Below, in pieces: positions 15,142 through 23,108 of a stretch of 37,521 nucleotides of DNA. The DNA is from an uncultured Coriobacteriaceae bacterium. Lineage in GTDB: Bacteria > Actinomycetota > Coriobacteriia > Coriobacteriales > Eggerthellaceae. A program made the translations under genes and the position numbers. Within the stretch, counting starts at the first letter, position 1; every line of letters starts with the position of its first letter. The stretch covers positions 1 to 37,521 of the forward strand of contig URRZ01000010.1 of the NCBI GenBank assembly GCA_900550385.1, read 5' to 3'. The notes beneath the pieces are model-generated. The model did not search any database, had not been told where the DNA came from, and was given only the letters and a program-made list of their open reading frames with translations.

Positions 15142-17025
15142 CTACTCGACCAACGGCTTGTGGGCGAGCTTCCGTCGGGAGAGGTCCTTCTGCATGCCGA
15201 CGATGCTCCGGAAGATGAAATCGGATTCCTCGGGCGAGAGCGATCGCCCGTCGGACAGGCGCGCGCGCATGCCGGCGATGGCGTCTTCCGCGTCGCCGAT
15301 GGCGAGCTCCTCCGCGAGGAAATCCGCGAGCTTGGCGGGCTCGGCCCCCTCGCCCATCCTCCCCGACGTGAGCAGGCCCGCCGCCTGGGGTATGCGGGAG
15401 GAGATCCCGCTCACCACGCAGGCGGGGGCGACGGCGCCCTCCGATGCGAGGATGTCGAGCATCGCCTTCGCGATGGCGTCGTGGAGCGGGTCGTGCCATT
15501 GCGCGCTTGCGAGCGTGTCCGCATGGGCAAGGCCCAGATCGGGGCGGTGCGCGGCGAGGCTCAGCAGCTCGCGTTCGAACTTGAGCCTGCTCGCCTCGGC
15601 GGCGCTGGGGGCCTGGCTTCGCGCCTGCGGCGCGCTAGGATCGGCCGTGCCCGCCCGATCGGCGGCCCCTCCCCCGCTGCCCGGCGCCGGGCGGCCGCCG
15701 CCTTCGCGGGGCGCCGCTTCCTGCCGATCGGCGCGGGGGGGCTTGAGCTTCGCCAGGGCCTCGAGCGCGTCCTCCTCGCGCGCCCGCACGCGGCCGGCGA
15801 CAAGGCGCGCATAGTCCTTCGCCAGAAGGGAGTCCTTGATGGGCGCGAGCACCGAGAGCGCATCCGCCAAAGCGGCCGTGCGGCCCTCCGGGCGGGAGAG
15901 GTCGTGGCGGGATAGCCTCCGCTCGATGCCATATTGGACGAGGGGCTGCGCGCCGTCGATGAGCGCGCGCAGCTCGTCGGCTCCGCGCTCCTTCACGAAG
16001 TCGGCGGGGTCCAGGTCGTCGGGCAGCGTCACGGCGGCCAGCTCCACCTTCGCGCGGCCGGCTTCGGGCGTCATGCTGCCGTCGATGAACTGCAGCGCGC
16101 GGTCGGCGGCGCGCTGCCCTGCCGCGTCGCCGTCGAACAGGTAGACGATCCTCTTGGAGGCATGGCGCGAGAGCACGCGCAGATGCTGGGCGGTCAACGC
16201 GGTGCCCAGCGTCGCCACCGCGTTCCTCACGCCCGCCTCGTGCAGCATGATGACGTCGGTGTAGCCCTCCACGACGATGGCGCAGCCGGTCGAGGCCATG
16301 GCCGCCTTGGCGCGGTCCAGCCCGTAGAGCACCTGCGACTTATGGAAGATGGGGGTCTCCTGCGAGTTGAGGTATTTCGGCTCCTTCTTCTCTATCACGC
16401 GGCCGCCGAACGCGATGCATTCGCCCTGCACGTCGCGGATGGGGAACATCACGCGCTCGTAGAAGCGGTCGCGGAGCCTGCCGCTGCGGTCGGCCGCCGC
16501 CACGTTGGCCTGGACCATCTCGTCGGGCGAAAACCCCTTCGACGCCAGATGGCGGACGAGCGCGCCCTTGCCCGGCGCATAGCCCAGATGCCAATCCTTC
16601 GGGACGTTGCCGCCCAAACCGCGATCCGCCAGGTACGTGCGCGCCGCTTCCGCTCCCGGATAGTTCCCGCGCATGAGCTGCGCATGGTAGAAGTCCGCGG
16701 CCTCGCCGCAGATGGCCTTCAGGCGCTCCTTGCGGCTGCGCGGGACGCCGCCGCGCTCCGACGTGTCGGTGATCTCGATGTGCGCGCGGTCGGCCAGCTT
16801 GTGGACCGCTTCAGGGAACGTGAGGTCGTCGGCCTGCATGACGAAGCGGAAGGCGTCGCCGCCCGCCCCGCAGCCGAAGCAATGCCAAAGCTGGGTGGAG
16901 GGGTCGATCTTCAGGGAAGGGGTCTTCTCGTTGTGCAGCGGGCAGCAGCACCAGAAATCGCGCCCGCGCTGGCGCACCGGGGAGCGCTCCCCGATAAGCG
17001 ATACCAGGTCGGTCGCCTCGCGCAC
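15142..17025 (-). CDS. dnaG: DNA primase
   Basis: Synthesises RNA primers at the replication fork; about 627-636 aa. The N-terminal CHC2 zinc finger has CPLHNEKTPSL...HCFGCGAGGDA. The RNA polymerase core follows. The Toprim domain shows IVVEGYTDVIMLHEAG and YLFDGDAAGQRAADRAL. A Pro/Gly/Ala-rich linker at about residues 430-480 leads to a DnaB-binding-type C-terminal domain. The only canonical start is the GTG at 17025 (V-R-E-A-T-D-L), which would omit the conserved lead-in IGEDDIQK. A strong AAGGAGG lies 8 nt before an in-frame ATC (17052) and 11 nt before ATA (17049), so the true start may be one of these rare codons. Divergent from dgt. Confidence 0.95.
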   Translation of the reverse strand: MREATDLVSLIGERSPVRQRGRDFWCCCPLHNEKTPSLKIDPSTQLWHCFGCGAGGDAFRFVMQADDLTFPEAVHKLADRAHIEITDTSERGGVPRSRKERLKAICGEAADFYHAQLMRGNYPGAEAARTYLADRGLGGNVPKDWHLGYAPGKGALVRHLASKGFSPDEMVQANVAAADRSGRLRDRFYERVMFPIRDVQGECIAFGGRVIEKKEPKYLNSQETPIFHKSQVLYGLDRAKAAMASTGCAIVVEGYTDVIMLHEAGVRNAVATLGTALTAQHLRVLSRHASKRIVYLFDGDAAGQRAADRALQFIDGSMTPEAGRAKVELAAVTLPDDLDPADFVKERGADELRALIDGAQPLVQYGIERRLSRHDLSRPEGRTAALADALSVLAPIKDSLLAKDYARLVAGRVRAREEDALEALAKLKPPRADRQEAAPREGGGRPAPGSGGGAADRAGTADPSAPQARSQAPSAAEASRLKFERELLSLAAHRPDLGLAHADTLASAQWHDPLHDAIAKAMLDILASEGAVAPACVVSGISSRIPQAAGLLTSGRMGEGAEPAKLADFLAEELAIGDAEDAIAGMRARLSDGRSLSPEESDFIFRSIVGMQKDLSRRKLAHKPLVE

Positions 17026-17113
17026 CTTCTGGATGTCGTCCTCGCCTATGATGGCGCCCGCCTCCTTCGCTTCCCTGCCGCATTGCGGATCCTCGGCAAG
17101 TATACCGCATGGC

Positions 17114-17122
17114 TGCTACAAT
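17114..17122 (+). promoter_or_regulatory. extended -10 promoter of dgt
   Basis: TGCTACAAT, an extended -10, lies about 52 nt before the dgt ATG in the divergent dnaG-dgt gap. No clear -35. On the opposite strand a TATACT box (17095-17107 region) may serve dnaG. Confidence 0.45.
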
Positions 17123-17173
17123 GGCCCCGATGCCCGCCGGGTCCCGCCGGGACCCCTCCACCGAAAGGCCGAT

Positions 17174-18394
17174 ATGAACGAACAGGTGCCCTATCTGCGG
17201 CTCGACCCCGAAATCGAGCAGGCCGTACGCGCCGATCGCGCCGCCGGCAGGCTCTCGCCCCACCGTTTCAGGGACGAGGACGTCCTGCGCCGCGAGGACA
17301 AACCCCATGACGCGGCAACGCTCGCACGCCCCGCGTTCGCACGGGATATCGAGAAGATCCTCAACGTCCCCGCCTACAACCGCTACGCCGGCAAGACCCA
17401 GGTGTTCTCGTTCGTCGAGGACGACGACATCTGCCGCCGCGGCCTGCACGTGCAGCTGGTGAGCCGCGTCGCCCGATCCATCGGGAGGCTCCTCGGGCTG
17501 AACCTCGACCTCATCGAGGCGATCGCGCTGGGCCACGATGTCGGGCACACCCCCTTCGGGCACGCCGGCGAACGATTCCTGGATGCCGTGTACCGCCGCA
17601 GCACCCGGCGGCGCTTCAACCACAACGTGCACTCCGTCCGCGTCCTCGACAAGCTCTACCGCCGCAACGTCAGCCTCCAGGTGCTCGACGGCGTGCTGTG
17701 CCACAACGGCGAGTTCGCCTGCCAGGAGCTACGGATGGGAAGCGTCTCCAGCTTCGAGCAGCTGGACGCCTTGGTCGAATCCTGCTACCGCGACCAGGAC
17801 GTCATCGGGACGCTGCGCCCCTCCACGCTGGAGGGCTGCGTCGTGCGCGTGAGCGACATGATCGCCTACATCGGCAAGGATCGGCAGGATGCCATCGATC
17901 GCGGGCTCATCCCCTCGCTCGACGTGTTCGAAAGCGACTACATCGGCGTCGACAACGCGCGTATCATCTACAACATGACCGCCGACATCGTCAACTGCAG
18001 CTACGGCTCCGACCGCATCCGCATGAGCGAGGCGGCTTTCGCCGACCTGAAGCGCGCGAAGCAGCAGAACTACGAGCTGATATACGGCAGGGAGGGGACT
18101 TCCGAGGACGAGTCGAACGTCGTCCAGGACATGTTCTGCCGGATGTACGGGCGCCTGCGCGAGGACGTGGAGCGCGGCGACGAGTCGTCGGCCGTGTTCA
18201 AGCACCACATCCGCAAGCTCTGCGAACGCTCTCGCACCTTCACGCAGGAGGCGTACTTGGCAGAAGGCCCCGACGCCGTCGTCATGGACTACCTGGCCTC
18301 GATGACCGATGATTACTTCCTGGCGCTGTACCGCCACCTGTTCCCCGGCGCCGAAGAGCTCGTCCGCGTGCGCGGGTACTGCTCGGACCTGTAG
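17174..18394 (+). CDS. dNTP triphosphohydrolase (Dgt/HD-domain)
   Basis: HD-superfamily phosphohydrolase of the Dgt type, which cleaves dNTPs to nucleoside and tripolyphosphate and controls dNTP pools; 406 aa. Metal ligands are visible: His92 in RGLHVQLVSRVAR, the HD pair in GHDVGHTPFGHAGE (121-122) and a distal Asp in VRVSDMIAYIGKD. A C-terminal helical domain follows. The ATG at 17174 follows GAAAGG by 5 nt. It is divergent from dnaG, an adjacency common in actinobacteria, where dgt and dnaG are often neighbours. The strict substrate (dGTP or general dNTP) cannot be read from sequence. Confidence 0.93.
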   Translation: MNEQVPYLRLDPEIEQAVRADRAAGRLSPHRFRDEDVLRREDKPHDAATLARPAFARDIEKILNVPAYNRYAGKTQVFSFVEDDDICRRGLHVQLVSRVARSIGRLLGLNLDLIEAIALGHDVGHTPFGHAGERFLDAVYRRSTRRRFNHNVHSVRVLDKLYRRNVSLQVLDGVLCHNGEFACQELRMGSVSSFEQLDALVESCYRDQDVIGTLRPSTLEGCVVRVSDMIAYIGKDRQDAIDRGLIPSLDVFESDYIGVDNARIIYNMTADIVNCSYGSDRIRMSEAAFADLKRAKQQNYELIYGREGTSEDESNVVQDMFCRMYGRLREDVERGDESSAVFKHHIRKLCERSRTFTQEAYLAEGPDAVVMDYLASMTDDYFLALYRHLFPGAEELVRVRGYCSDL

Positions 18395-18591
18395 GGGCGG
18401 CGCCTCCCGACGCATGCCGGCGTATGGAGGGTTGATGGAGGCCCTCTGGCGATGCGGTGGGAAAGCTATGGCGAAAGGCTGGTCGATACGCCGACGCCGC
18501 CTTGGCAGCGCGCGGGTCTGGTAGTCTTCCAACACGGTCGCATCAAACGAACCAGAACCGAACCCCGCGACCCGAAAGGAAGACCGTTTCC

Positions 18592-19326
18592 ATGGCCTGC
18601 TGCATCCGCCATGCCGGCGTCCGCGCGCGCAAGCTCGCCGCCTCGGCATCGTTCGCGATCGCATCCGCACTCATAGCCGCCGCGCTCGCCCTCGCCTCCG
18701 CCCATCACGCGTACGCCGACGAAGCGGAACCCGCCTCATCGGACGCACCCGCGCGCACGCTCCTCCAAGCCGTCGAGGCTTCGCTCTCCGGATCCGACGG
18801 GCGATCCAGCGCCCTCGAGAGCATCATCGGAATCGGAGAGGACGCGCAGGAGGCTCGCGGACGAGCCGCCGACCTCGTCCTTCCCTACGACGAATCCCTC
18901 ATAGAGTCCATCGGAAGCCAAGAGTCCACAGGGCATTGGATCTGCTGCCCGTGCTTCGCCTGCGCCTACGGCGATGCCGTGATCCACGGGGTCGCCAACT
19001 CCCACGAAGGGTACGGTTGCGGGATGTGCACCTGGCCCGGCTGGGGCGGCGGCGACTCGTCGTTCAGGTCCCTCGGCACCGACCAGGCGCTGCTGCGCGA
19101 GGCCTACGACAGCATCGCAGCGGGCTTCCCCACGGTCATCCATGTGGCGGGACCGTCCGGGGAGCACTGGATCTGCCTTGTCGGCTATCGGGACGTCGAG
19201 GATCCCGACAGCCTTTCGCTGGACAACTTCATCGCCCTGGACCCGACCGACGGCGCGCAGATCGTCGCATCCGAGCGCTATGCGCTCTACGGCGACGCCT
19301 GCGAGCACGTCAGCGACGCGCTCTAG
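18592..19326 (+). CDS. secreted C39-like cysteine-protease-fold protein
   Basis: 244 aa with a good Sec signal peptide: RARK, a hydrophobic segment of about 22 residues, then HAYA|D, giving cleavage near residue 42. The mature C-terminal half looks like a peptidase C39-like (papain-like) domain. A Cys-rich segment CCPCFACAYGDAV supplies a candidate nucleophile, GEHWICLVGYRDVE has the His-x-(hydrophobic)-GY pattern, and NFIALDPTDG the downstream Asp. The domain assignment is from pattern only. Four cysteines lie within seven residues in the CCPC-FAC stretch and two more in GCGMC, so disulfides or metal binding are also possible. The ATG at 18592 has AAAGGA about 11 nt upstream. Stands alone; the 197-nt gap before it shows no clear promoter. 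Confidence 0.72.
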   Translation: MACCIRHAGVRARKLAASASFAIASALIAAALALASAHHAYADEAEPASSDAPARTLLQAVEASLSGSDGRSSALESIIGIGEDAQEARGRAADLVLPYDESLIESIGSQESTGHWICCPCFACAYGDAVIHGVANSHEGYGCGMCTWPGWGGGDSSFRSLGTDQALLREAYDSIAAGFPTVIHVAGPSGEHWICLVGYRDVEDPDSLSLDNFIALDPTDGAQIVASERYALYGDACEHVSDAL

Positions 19327-19385
19327 CCCCTAAGCGCTTTTCCGCGCGGCAAGGCGCGGCCAAGTCAGCGGCGCGCAGGACGCCC

Positions 19386-20306
19386 TCAGAGGTTCTCGTC
19401 GACCCAGCGGATGTTGTCCTTGACGGTGGCGATGAGCTCGTCGATGTCGTCGAACTTGCGCATGGGGCGCAGCCATTCGGCGAATTCGATCTCGACGTCC
19501 TTGCCGTACAGGTCGCCTTGGAAATGAAGCAGGTGCGCCTCGCAGGTGGCGGTGGATCGGTCGGCGAACGTCGCGGCGACGCCCACGTTCACGGCCGCCT
19601 TGTAACGCCGCCCGTCGACCACCGCGTAGGCGGCGTACACGCCGTCGGCCAGCGCGCGCAGCTGGGACGGCATCTTCAGGTTGGCCGTGCGGAAACCCAT
19701 GTCGGCGCCTTCCCCGCGCCCGGCGTACACGGTCCCCTCGATCGCGTAGCGGCGGCCGAGCAGCTTGTTCGCCTCGGCGATGTCGCCGGCGCCCAGAAGA
19801 CCCCTGATGCGCGTTGCCGTGACCGGCGCGCCATCGATGCCCAGCAGCTCGTGGGCCCTCACCGCCATGCCGCGTCCGTCGCCCCAGGCGTGGAGATCGT
19901 CGACGGTTCCGGCGGCCCTCGCGCCGAAGCGGAAGTCGACGCCCACGTGCAGCGCGGCGGGAACCCCCGAAGCGAACGTGGCGTCGAGGAACGCCTGCGG
20001 GCTCAAGGCCGAGAACTCCTCGGTGAACGGGAGCACCGCCACGGCATCGCAAAGCCGCGAGAGCAGGGCGATGCGCGCCTCGTTGGTCATGAGCTTCTTC
20101 AAGGAATCGGGTCGGAACCGCTCGTCGGGGTCGATGTCGAAGGTGATGACGATGAAGCGCCCGCCGAGCCGCCGCGCCTCCTCGCGCGCGCGGTCCAGAA
20201 GGAAGGCATGCCCCCTATGGACTCCGTCGAAGACGCCGAATGCGCAGCTGGCACCGGAAAAAAGCCCTTCGGGCGCATCCTCGCCCACCCTATGAACAGC
20301 TGCCAC
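19386..20306 (-). CDS. ribF: bifunctional riboflavin kinase/FAD synthetase
   Basis: Converts riboflavin to FMN and FMN to FAD; 306 aa. The N-terminal nucleotidyltransferase domain has FGVFDGVHRGH (about residues 21-31) and later TATRIRGLL. The C-terminal flavokinase domain has MGFRTANLKMP (counterpart of GFPTANL), DGVYAAYAVVDG and the Glu in FQGDLYGKDVEIEF. The GTG at 20306 is preceded by AGAAAGGGG and lies inside the 3' end of truB (17-nt overlap), so translation is coupled. The last gene of the rimP-to-ribF operon, ending 59 nt from the convergent secreted protease-fold gene. Confidence 0.95.
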   Translation of the reverse strand: MAAVHRVGEDAPEGLFSGASCAFGVFDGVHRGHAFLLDRAREEARRLGGRFIVITFDIDPDERFRPDSLKKLMTNEARIALLSRLCDAVAVLPFTEEFSALSPQAFLDATFASGVPAALHVGVDFRFGARAAGTVDDLHAWGDGRGMAVRAHELLGIDGAPVTATRIRGLLGAGDIAEANKLLGRRYAIEGTVYAGRGEGADMGFRTANLKMPSQLRALADGVYAAYAVVDGRRYKAAVNVGVAATFADRSTATCEAHLLHFQGDLYGKDVEIEFAEWLRPMRKFDDIDELIATVKDNIRWVDENL

Positions 20307-21369
20307 GGAGCACCCCTTTCTGGAACACGCAACGCGCACGCCATATCCTCTTCGCCCCATCATACTCATAGAGGGCGGCGAGTTTGTTTTCGGATATGAC
20401 CGCGATCGATTCCCTATCGGAAACAGGCTGGCAGCTCGGCGCCACCCCGGCGGTGCATGCGCACATCTCCATCTGCGCCCCTGCGCGCCGCCTCACGAAC
20501 AGCTCGACATCGTCTGCGGGCAGGGCGGCCCCATTCGCGACGAGGGCCGAAAGCGCGCCGTCGGCGTAGGCGAAGCGCATCCCCAGCAGCATGACGGGAT
20601 CGAGGGCCGCGCGCTCGCGAACCTCCTCCAAAGTCTCAAGCGACACGCAATCCTCGAGCTTGAGCAGCCCCGACTGGGTCCTTTTAAGCGAGCAGACGTG
20701 GGCGGGGCAACCCAGCGCGATGCCCGCATCGCGCGCGAGCGAGCGGATGTAGGTGCCCTTGGAAACGTGGAATTCGACATCCCACCAGGGAAGGTCGCAG
20801 AGGTTCTCGGCGGCGCTGTCCGCCTCGGGGACGGGGGAGCCGGCGGCCGCCGTCCCTCCCGGAAGGGGGTATCCCCTCCCGACCCCGACAAGCTCGGCCT
20901 CGAACACCTCGATGTCGCGCGGGGCGAGGTCTATCACGTTCCCCTTGCGGGCGGCTTCGTAGGACTTCCTCCCATCGACCTTCACGGCCGAATAGACGGG
21001 AGGGAGCTGCTTTCGCCTGCCCACGAGGGAGGATACGAAGCGGCGGGCGAAGGAGGGGTCCTCCAGCTCCTCCGGGGCATCCCCCCTGTGCAGGATCGCG
21101 CCCTCGGAATCGTCGGTCTCCGTGGACATCCCGAAGGCTATGCGCACCAGGTAGCGCTTGTCGTGCCCGGTCAGATAGGTGCCGAGCCTCGTCGCCGGCC
21201 CGATGCAGATCGGCAGGACACCCTCGGCGAGCGGATCGAGCGTGCCGGTGTGGCCCACGCGGCGCTCGCCGAATATGCGGCGGACGCGGTTCACGACATC
21301 ATGCGAAGTCATCCCGCGCGGCTTATCGACGCCCACCACGAGGGAGTAATCGGTGGCACCCCTTTTCAC
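20290..21369 (-). CDS. truB: tRNA pseudouridine(55) synthase
   Basis: Makes pseudouridine 55 in the T-loop of tRNAs; 359 aa, somewhat longer than usual because of an insert near GYPLPGGTAAAGSPVPEAD (residues about 170-190) and a C-terminal PUA-like extension. The catalytic motif GHTGTLDPLAEGVLP contains the essential Asp. Other signatures are DKPRGMTSHDVV at the start, QLPPVYSAVKVDGRKSYE and SKGTYIRSLARD. I chose the GTG at 21369, 4 nt after the nrnA stop, with GGTGG about 9 nt upstream. Its 3' end overlaps ribF. Confidence 0.94.
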   Translation of the reverse strand: MKRGATDYSLVVGVDKPRGMTSHDVVNRVRRIFGERRVGHTGTLDPLAEGVLPICIGPATRLGTYLTGHDKRYLVRIAFGMSTETDDSEGAILHRGDAPEELEDPSFARRFVSSLVGRRKQLPPVYSAVKVDGRKSYEAARKGNVIDLAPRDIEVFEAELVGVGRGYPLPGGTAAAGSPVPEADSAAENLCDLPWWDVEFHVSKGTYIRSLARDAGIALGCPAHVCSLKRTQSGLLKLEDCVSLETLEEVRERAALDPVMLLGMRFAYADGALSALVANGAALPADDVELFVRRRAGAQMEMCACTAGVAPSCQPVSDRESIAVISENKLAALYEYDGAKRIWRARCVFQKGVLRGSCS

Positions 21370-21373
21370 GACG

Positions 21374-22381
21374 CTATTCCACCCGCTCTCCGGATGGGGC
21401 GAGCAGGCCCTCCATCGCATGGAGGACGCCGCGGACGGCCTCCTCCAGATCGCCGTGCAAGGTGAAGCCCGCCGCCGCCCTATGGCCTCCCCCGCCGTAC
21501 GAGCGCGCGAGCTCGCTGACGTCGGTATCGTCCTTCGCGCGGAAGCTTCCCCGGATGGCATCGGGTTGCTCGCGCAGCATGCAGGCGATCCGGACGCCCT
21601 TGACGGCGCGCAGGACGTCGATCAGGGGCTCGGCATCGGCCTTCACGGCGCCGAGCTCCTCGAAATCCCCTGCCGAGATCCAGCTGATGACGGCCTGCCC
21701 AGACGCGTCGAAGCGCATGCGCTCGATGGCGCGCGCCTCCAGCCTGACGGAGGCAAGGCTTCGGTTCTGGAACACCTCGCGCGCGGCGAGCGCGGGGTCC
21801 GCGCCCGCCTCGACCATCTCCGCCGCGGCCTGCAACGCCGCAGCATCGGTGTTCTGGAACTGGAAACGTCCCGTGTCGGTGATGAGCCCCGTGTAGGCGC
21901 ACTGCGCCACCTCGGGCGTGAGGCGATCCATCAGGCATGACGCGAGCCGCCACACCAGCATCGAGCAGGAGGCGGCATCGGGATCGACGTGCACCATCTG
22001 CGCCATCGCGGTCTCGCAGGCGTGATGGTCGATGGTGACGGCGAACCCGGCGGCGGCATGCAAGGCCGACGCCTCCCCGATCCGCTGGACCGTGGGCACG
22101 TCCACCCCCACGAACACGCCGATCGGACCCTCGAAGCGCGATGCCGGGACCAGCTCGTCGAATCCGGGAAGGTAGGAGAGCCCCGCATCGACAGTCCCCT
22201 CCTCCGCCAGGACGCAGGAGGCGGTTTTGCCGATGGAGCGCAGGGCATGCATCAGCGCGAGCTGCGATCCGATGCAATCGCCGTCGGGGCTCACATGCCC
22301 GCAGATGACGAAGTTGTCGCGCAGCCGCAGCTCAGCGGCGATTTCGGGCAGCGTCGCATTCGTCTGGGGGGTCGTCGCCAT
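21374..22381 (-). CDS. nrnA: DHH-DHHA1 phosphoesterase (NrnA-like)
   Basis: Bifunctional oligoribonuclease/pAp phosphatase type of DHH phosphoesterase; 335 aa. It degrades 2-5 nt RNAs, or 3'-phosphoadenosine 5'-phosphate or c-di-nucleotide intermediates. The N-terminal DHH domain has GHVSPDGDCIGS (Asp-x-Asp) and TIDHHACE. The C-terminal DHHA1 domain ends with GGGGHRAAAGF. The ATG at 22381 is 4 nt downstream of the rbfA stop; a longer frame exists but runs into rbfA. Standard position between rbfA and truB in Gram-positive genomes. Confidence 0.93.
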   Translation of the reverse strand: MATTPQTNATLPEIAAELRLRDNFVICGHVSPDGDCIGSQLALMHALRSIGKTASCVLAEEGTVDAGLSYLPGFDELVPASRFEGPIGVFVGVDVPTVQRIGEASALHAAAGFAVTIDHHACETAMAQMVHVDPDAASCSMLVWRLASCLMDRLTPEVAQCAYTGLITDTGRFQFQNTDAAALQAAAEMVEAGADPALAAREVFQNRSLASVRLEARAIERMRFDASGQAVISWISAGDFEELGAVKADAEPLIDVLRAVKGVRIACMLREQPDAIRGSFRAKDDTDVSELARSYGGGGHRAAAGFTLHGDLEEAVRGVLHAMEGLLAPSGERVE

Positions 22382-22385
22382 GCGC

Positions 22386-22778
22386 CTACCCCCGCCCGTC
22401 TTCCGCCGGCTCGTCGGCCTCGGCGCCGGACTCGGCGTTGCGCGGGGCGTCCGCCGCAAGCGCGGCGGCGATGCGCTCGGCCTCGTCGACGCTGGTGTCC
22501 AGATGGAAGCGCAGCTCGGGCGCCACGCGCCAGGAAAGCCGACGCGCCATCAGCGAGCGGATGCGGCCCGCAGCCGCCTTGAACGCAGCCGCGACGTCAT
22601 CGTAGGTCCCCGGAGCGGCCGTGTAGAACACGTTGCACGCGCTGCGGTCGTAGCTCACCTCGCACCCGGTGATGGTGACCAAAGAAAGGCGCGGGTCGGA
22701 GATGTCGAACAGGAGGATGTTGGAGATGACCTCCTGCGCCTGCCCGTTGACACGCCTGTTAGAAGAACCCTGTTTCAT
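22386..22778 (-). CDS. rbfA: 30S ribosome-binding factor A
   Basis: Cold-shock 30S assembly factor of 130 aa. It contains the KH-type core NGQAQEVISNILLFDISDPRLSLVTITGCEVSYD and later FKAAAGRIRSLMARRLSWRVAPELRFHLDTSVDEAERI, a conserved RbfA block. The C-terminal 20 residues are acidic and low in complexity. The ATG at 22778 follows AAAGGGG. It is separated from infB by 330 nt containing a palindromic element, while everything else in the operon is tightly packed. A CATAAT -10-like box (minus strand, about 22818-22824) suggests it may have its own promoter. Confidence 0.95.
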   Translation of the reverse strand: MKQGSSNRRVNGQAQEVISNILLFDISDPRLSLVTITGCEVSYDRSACNVFYTAAPGTYDDVAAAFKAAAGRIRSLMARRLSWRVAPELRFHLDTSVDEAERIAAALAADAPRNAESGAEADEPAEDGRG

Positions 22779-23108
22779 GATGCGCCCCTTTCGAAGTTGC
22801 ATCCTTCCTGGAAGAACGATTATGCCACGCACGCCGATGCGGGCGAAGCCCGCACGCTTCTTTATTTCGCGGTTTCAAGGTCTTTCAACTAGAAGGCGGC
22901 GGGACGGCGTGCCGCGCGCAGTTCCGCACGGACAACAGCCCAGTGGACTGTTGTCAAACAATTTGCCGCTCGAGCGGGCGAGAGGCGGATCGACGTGTCG
23001 ATCCGCCTCTCCTATGGACGGTTCGAGCGAGCTCAGGACTGTTTGAGCACGGCATGTCGTCCCGCCGCCAAGCCGGGGATAGACAATCCCCGGCAACCAT
23101 TCTTCTTG
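22779..23108. other. 330-bp intergenic gap infB-rbfA
   Basis: No gene is convincing here; the short frames on both strands are low-quality. The gap holds a 175-bp nested palindromic element (22895-23069). A CCGGGGA/TCCCCGG hairpin lies on the infB side (23073-23093). On the rbfA side there is a GCGGGC-GAA-GCCCGC hairpin (22839-22853) and a CATAAT box. Confidence 0.6.
22895..23069. repeat. nested palindromic element (MITE-like)
   Basis: The ends are 23-bp inverted repeats (22895-22917 and 23047-23069) that match at 20 of 23 positions; the core GGCGGCGGGACG is shared. Inside are three further hairpins. GACAACAG/CTGTTGTC lies at 22931-22955. A 14-bp perfect palindrome AGAGGCGGATCGAC/complement lies at 22981-23010. 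GCTCA/TGAGC lies at 23031-23048. There is no transposase frame and no clear target-site duplication. It could be a miniature mobile element or a structured RNA spacer in the infB operon. Confidence 0.65.
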
